Of a stretch of 7,864 nt of DNA, positions 6,910 through 7,864 are shown piece after piece. Location: positions 1 to 7,864 of the forward strand of contig JAITSG010000021.1 of assembly GCA_031288035.1 (NCBI GenBank), given 5' to 3'. This DNA is from Rickettsiales bacterium. GTDB taxonomy: Bacteria; Pseudomonadota; Alphaproteobacteria; Rs-D84; CACZYB01. Numbering within the stretch: position 1 is the first letter of the stretch; every line of letters starts with the position of its first letter. A program made the position numbers and the translations under genes. The notes beneath the pieces are model-generated. The model worked only from the letters and a program-made list of their open reading frames with translations, made no database searches and was not told where the DNA came from.

Positions 6910-6934
6910 ATATCCCAATTAGAGGCGGCGTCAA
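6907..6934 (-). promoter_or_regulatory. Sigma-70-type promoter of the glycosyltransferase-glgA-lysS operon
   Basis: On the minus strand, TTGACG (6934-6929), a 16-bp spacer, and TATAGT (6912-6907). This is a near-consensus promoter. Transcription would start near 6900, giving a leader of about 18 nt that contains GGGAAGAAAG before the ATG at 6882. The -35 box directly abuts the ATG of the divergent DUF1460 gene. Confidence 0.65.
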
Positions 6935-7675
6935 ATGAAAAAAACGATCCTGCTGTCAATCGCCATAGGACTCAATACTCCGCGCTGCGCCATGGAGGCG
7001 AAGGCCGCCGCCATATCCAAAATAGAGGCCGCGTCGTCGAAATACATGGGCGCCCCGTACGCCGCAGACCCCCTCGGCGAAGGACCCGGCGCAATCTTGG
7101 ATCCCGACCCGATAGAGCGCGAGGACGCGTTCGACTGCATGACATTCATAGAAACCGCCATGGCCCGCGCCCTTGGCACGGACATACGCCTTATACGCTA
7201 CAAGGACGGCAAGGCGGACTTCATGTCGCGCAACCATTTCGTAAGCATAGACTGGCTTGAAAACAACGCGGGCCTGGTGGAATACGCCGACTTCGGCCTC
7301 TTGGCGCGCGTGAAGAAAACGACCATAGACAAGTCGGCGTGGATGAAAAAGACGCGCGGGATAGACGCGGCGTTCCCGCCGGAAGAGGCCTCGGTGCCCT
7401 ACATACCGTCCGAGGATATCCTCAAGCACAGGGACAAGATATCCGCCGACGGGCAGATATCCGCGGACAAGCCGATGCTCGTCTTTTTCGTCGCAAAGGG
7501 CGAGGGCGCGGACGTGTCGCACGCCGGATTCCTGATAAAACATCCCGACGGCAGGATCATGCTGCGCCATGCGTCGCAATGGTCCGGGCGCGTGGCGGAC
7601 ACGGAATTCTTCGAATACGTGCGGCGGGTGAAAAAATACCTGGGCGCGTCGTTCTACCGCATAAAGGGGCTGTAA
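6935..7675 (+). CDS. DUF1460 family exported protein (NlpC/P60-like, predicted amidase or peptidase)
   Basis: A 246-residue protein. Residues 1-25 look like a short signal peptide (MKKTILLSIAIGL core), so the site of action is probably the periplasm or envelope. The DUF1460 pattern is clear: YMGAPYAADPLGEGPG (37-52), then FDCMTFIE with the likely catalytic Cys68, IRYKDGKADFMSRNHFVSIDWLENN with His101, and DVSHAGFLIK with His197, followed by LRHAS (210-214). Cys plus His fits a papain-like NlpC/P60 fold. The family is described as N-acetylmuramoyl-L-alanine amidase-like, so a role in cell-wall processing is likely; the substrate is unknown. A good ribosome binding site (AGAGG) lies upstream. 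Isoleucine is coded by ATA in 15 of 20 cases. It is divergent from the glycosyltransferase operon and convergent with prfB, ending TAA 1 bp from the prfB stop. Confidence 0.85.
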   Translation: MKKTILLSIAIGLNTPRCAMEAKAAAISKIEAASSKYMGAPYAADPLGEGPGAILDPDPIEREDAFDCMTFIETAMARALGTDIRLIRYKDGKADFMSRNHFVSIDWLENNAGLVEYADFGLLARVKKTTIDKSAWMKKTRGIDAAFPPEEASVPYIPSEDILKHRDKISADGQISADKPMLVFFVAKGEGADVSHAGFLIKHPDGRIMLRHASQWSGRVADTEFFEYVRRVKKYLGASFYRIKGL

Positions 7676-7686
7676 CCTACAGCTCC
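7666..7686. repeat. Hairpin spanning the two convergent stop codons
   Basis: Inverted repeat ggggctgta (7666-7674) and tacagctcc (7678-7686), loop acc. On the plus-strand RNA this is nine pairs, one of them G-U. On the minus-strand RNA it is six pairs, an A-C mismatch and two more pairs, followed by TTTA. It contains both the TAA of the DUF1460 gene and the TAG of prfB, and could serve as a weak bidirectional terminator since no other intergenic space exists. Confidence 0.5.
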
Positions 7687-7864
7687 GCCAGCGCCATTTC
7701 CAGGAACAGGTCTATGCCGCCGTCCATCACGCCGGATATGTCGGACGTCTCGGCCGAGGTGCGCAGGTCCTTCACCATCTGGTAGGGCTGGAAAACATAG
7801 CTCCGGATCTGGCTGCCCCACCCGATGTCGGATTTCGCCGCGTTTATCCTGTCCTTCTCCGCTT
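7677..7864 (-). CDS. prfB: Peptide chain release factor 2, C-terminal end (partial)
   Basis: Release factor 2 ends translation at UAA and UGA. Only the last 61 residues are in the window; the gene continues past the right edge. The segment IGWGSQIRSYVFQPYQMVKD followed by LRT-AET is characteristic of RF2 (RF1 has a different sequence here), and the end (GVMDGGIDLFLEMALAEL) matches the usual RF2 C-terminus in position and length. The stop is TAG at 7679-7677, a codon RF2 itself does not recognise, so finishing RF2 needs RF1 or another release mechanism. The region where many RF2 genes carry a programmed frameshift lies outside the window. It is convergent with the DUF1460 gene, with 1 bp between their stop codons. 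Confidence 0.9.
   Translation of the reverse strand, partial: AEKDRINAAKSDIGWGSQIRSYVFQPYQMVKDLRTSAETSDISGVMDGGIDLFLEMALAEL

Noticed and set aside
6883..6918. Upstream ATG at 6918 as start of the glycosyltransferase
   Set aside because: The added 12 residues lack a good ribosome binding site and would lie across the -10 box; the ATG at 6882 begins the first beta strand and has a purine-rich site upstream.
1..7864. Complete reassignment of TAG to an amino acid in this organism
   Set aside because: TAG ends the tcpQ-like gene exactly at its domain end, overlapping the next start, and ends prfB at the normal RF2 C-terminus. Reading through tcpQ TAG adds about 70 unrelated residues in a shadow frame.
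1..7864. tRNA or rRNA genes, CRISPR arrays, insertion sequences
   Set aside because: Looked for by eye on both strands; no cloverleaf-like segment, spaced direct repeats, transposase or terminal inverted repeats were found, and the gaps are too short for most of these.

Overview
The window looks like chromosomal DNA of a Gram-negative bacterium: it encodes an outer-membrane secretin with a lipoprotein signal peptide. It is GC-rich by eye, yet ATA is a favoured Ile codon. A class I lysyl-tRNA synthetase, an R64-type (type IVB) pilus secretin with a TcpQ-like partner, and tightly overlapping genes fit an uncultured alphaproteobacterium. That placement is inference; spirochaetes and a few other groups also carry class I LysRS.

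Layout. Positions 1-2315, minus strand: part of a type IVB pilus / secretin operon, read from a tcpQ-like gene (2315-1593) into a PilN-family secretin (1603-98) and the first codons of a third gene (from 49 off the edge). Positions 2316-2708: an AT-rich probable promoter for the pilus genes, a Rho-independent terminator, a 53-residue two-segment membrane protein gene (2613-2452), and a strong GC hairpin. Positions 2709-6882, minus strand: a translationally coupled three-gene operon, GT4-like glycosyltransferase, glycogen/starch synthase glgA, then class I lysS, joined by two start/stop overlaps. Positions 6883-6934: a 52-bp divergent promoter region. Positions 6935-7675, plus strand: an exported DUF1460 (NlpC/P60-like) cell-wall protein gene, followed by the convergent 3' end of prfB (release factor 2), with 1 bp between the two stop codons.

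The most unusual observation is that two otherwise intact genes, the secretin and glgA, are each interrupted by a single in-frame TAG codon. Reading frame, length and family motifs continue cleanly on both sides. TAG is also the apparent true terminator of two other genes here (tcpQ-like and prfB), so simple genome-wide reassignment of TAG is not supported. Dual-use amber decoding, an amber suppressor tRNA, recent nonsense mutations, or assembly errors all remain possible. A second oddity is the GT4 gene, whose catalytic E-X7-E is replaced by R-X7-R and whose donor-binding Lys is Asp, suggesting a non-catalytic paralogue.
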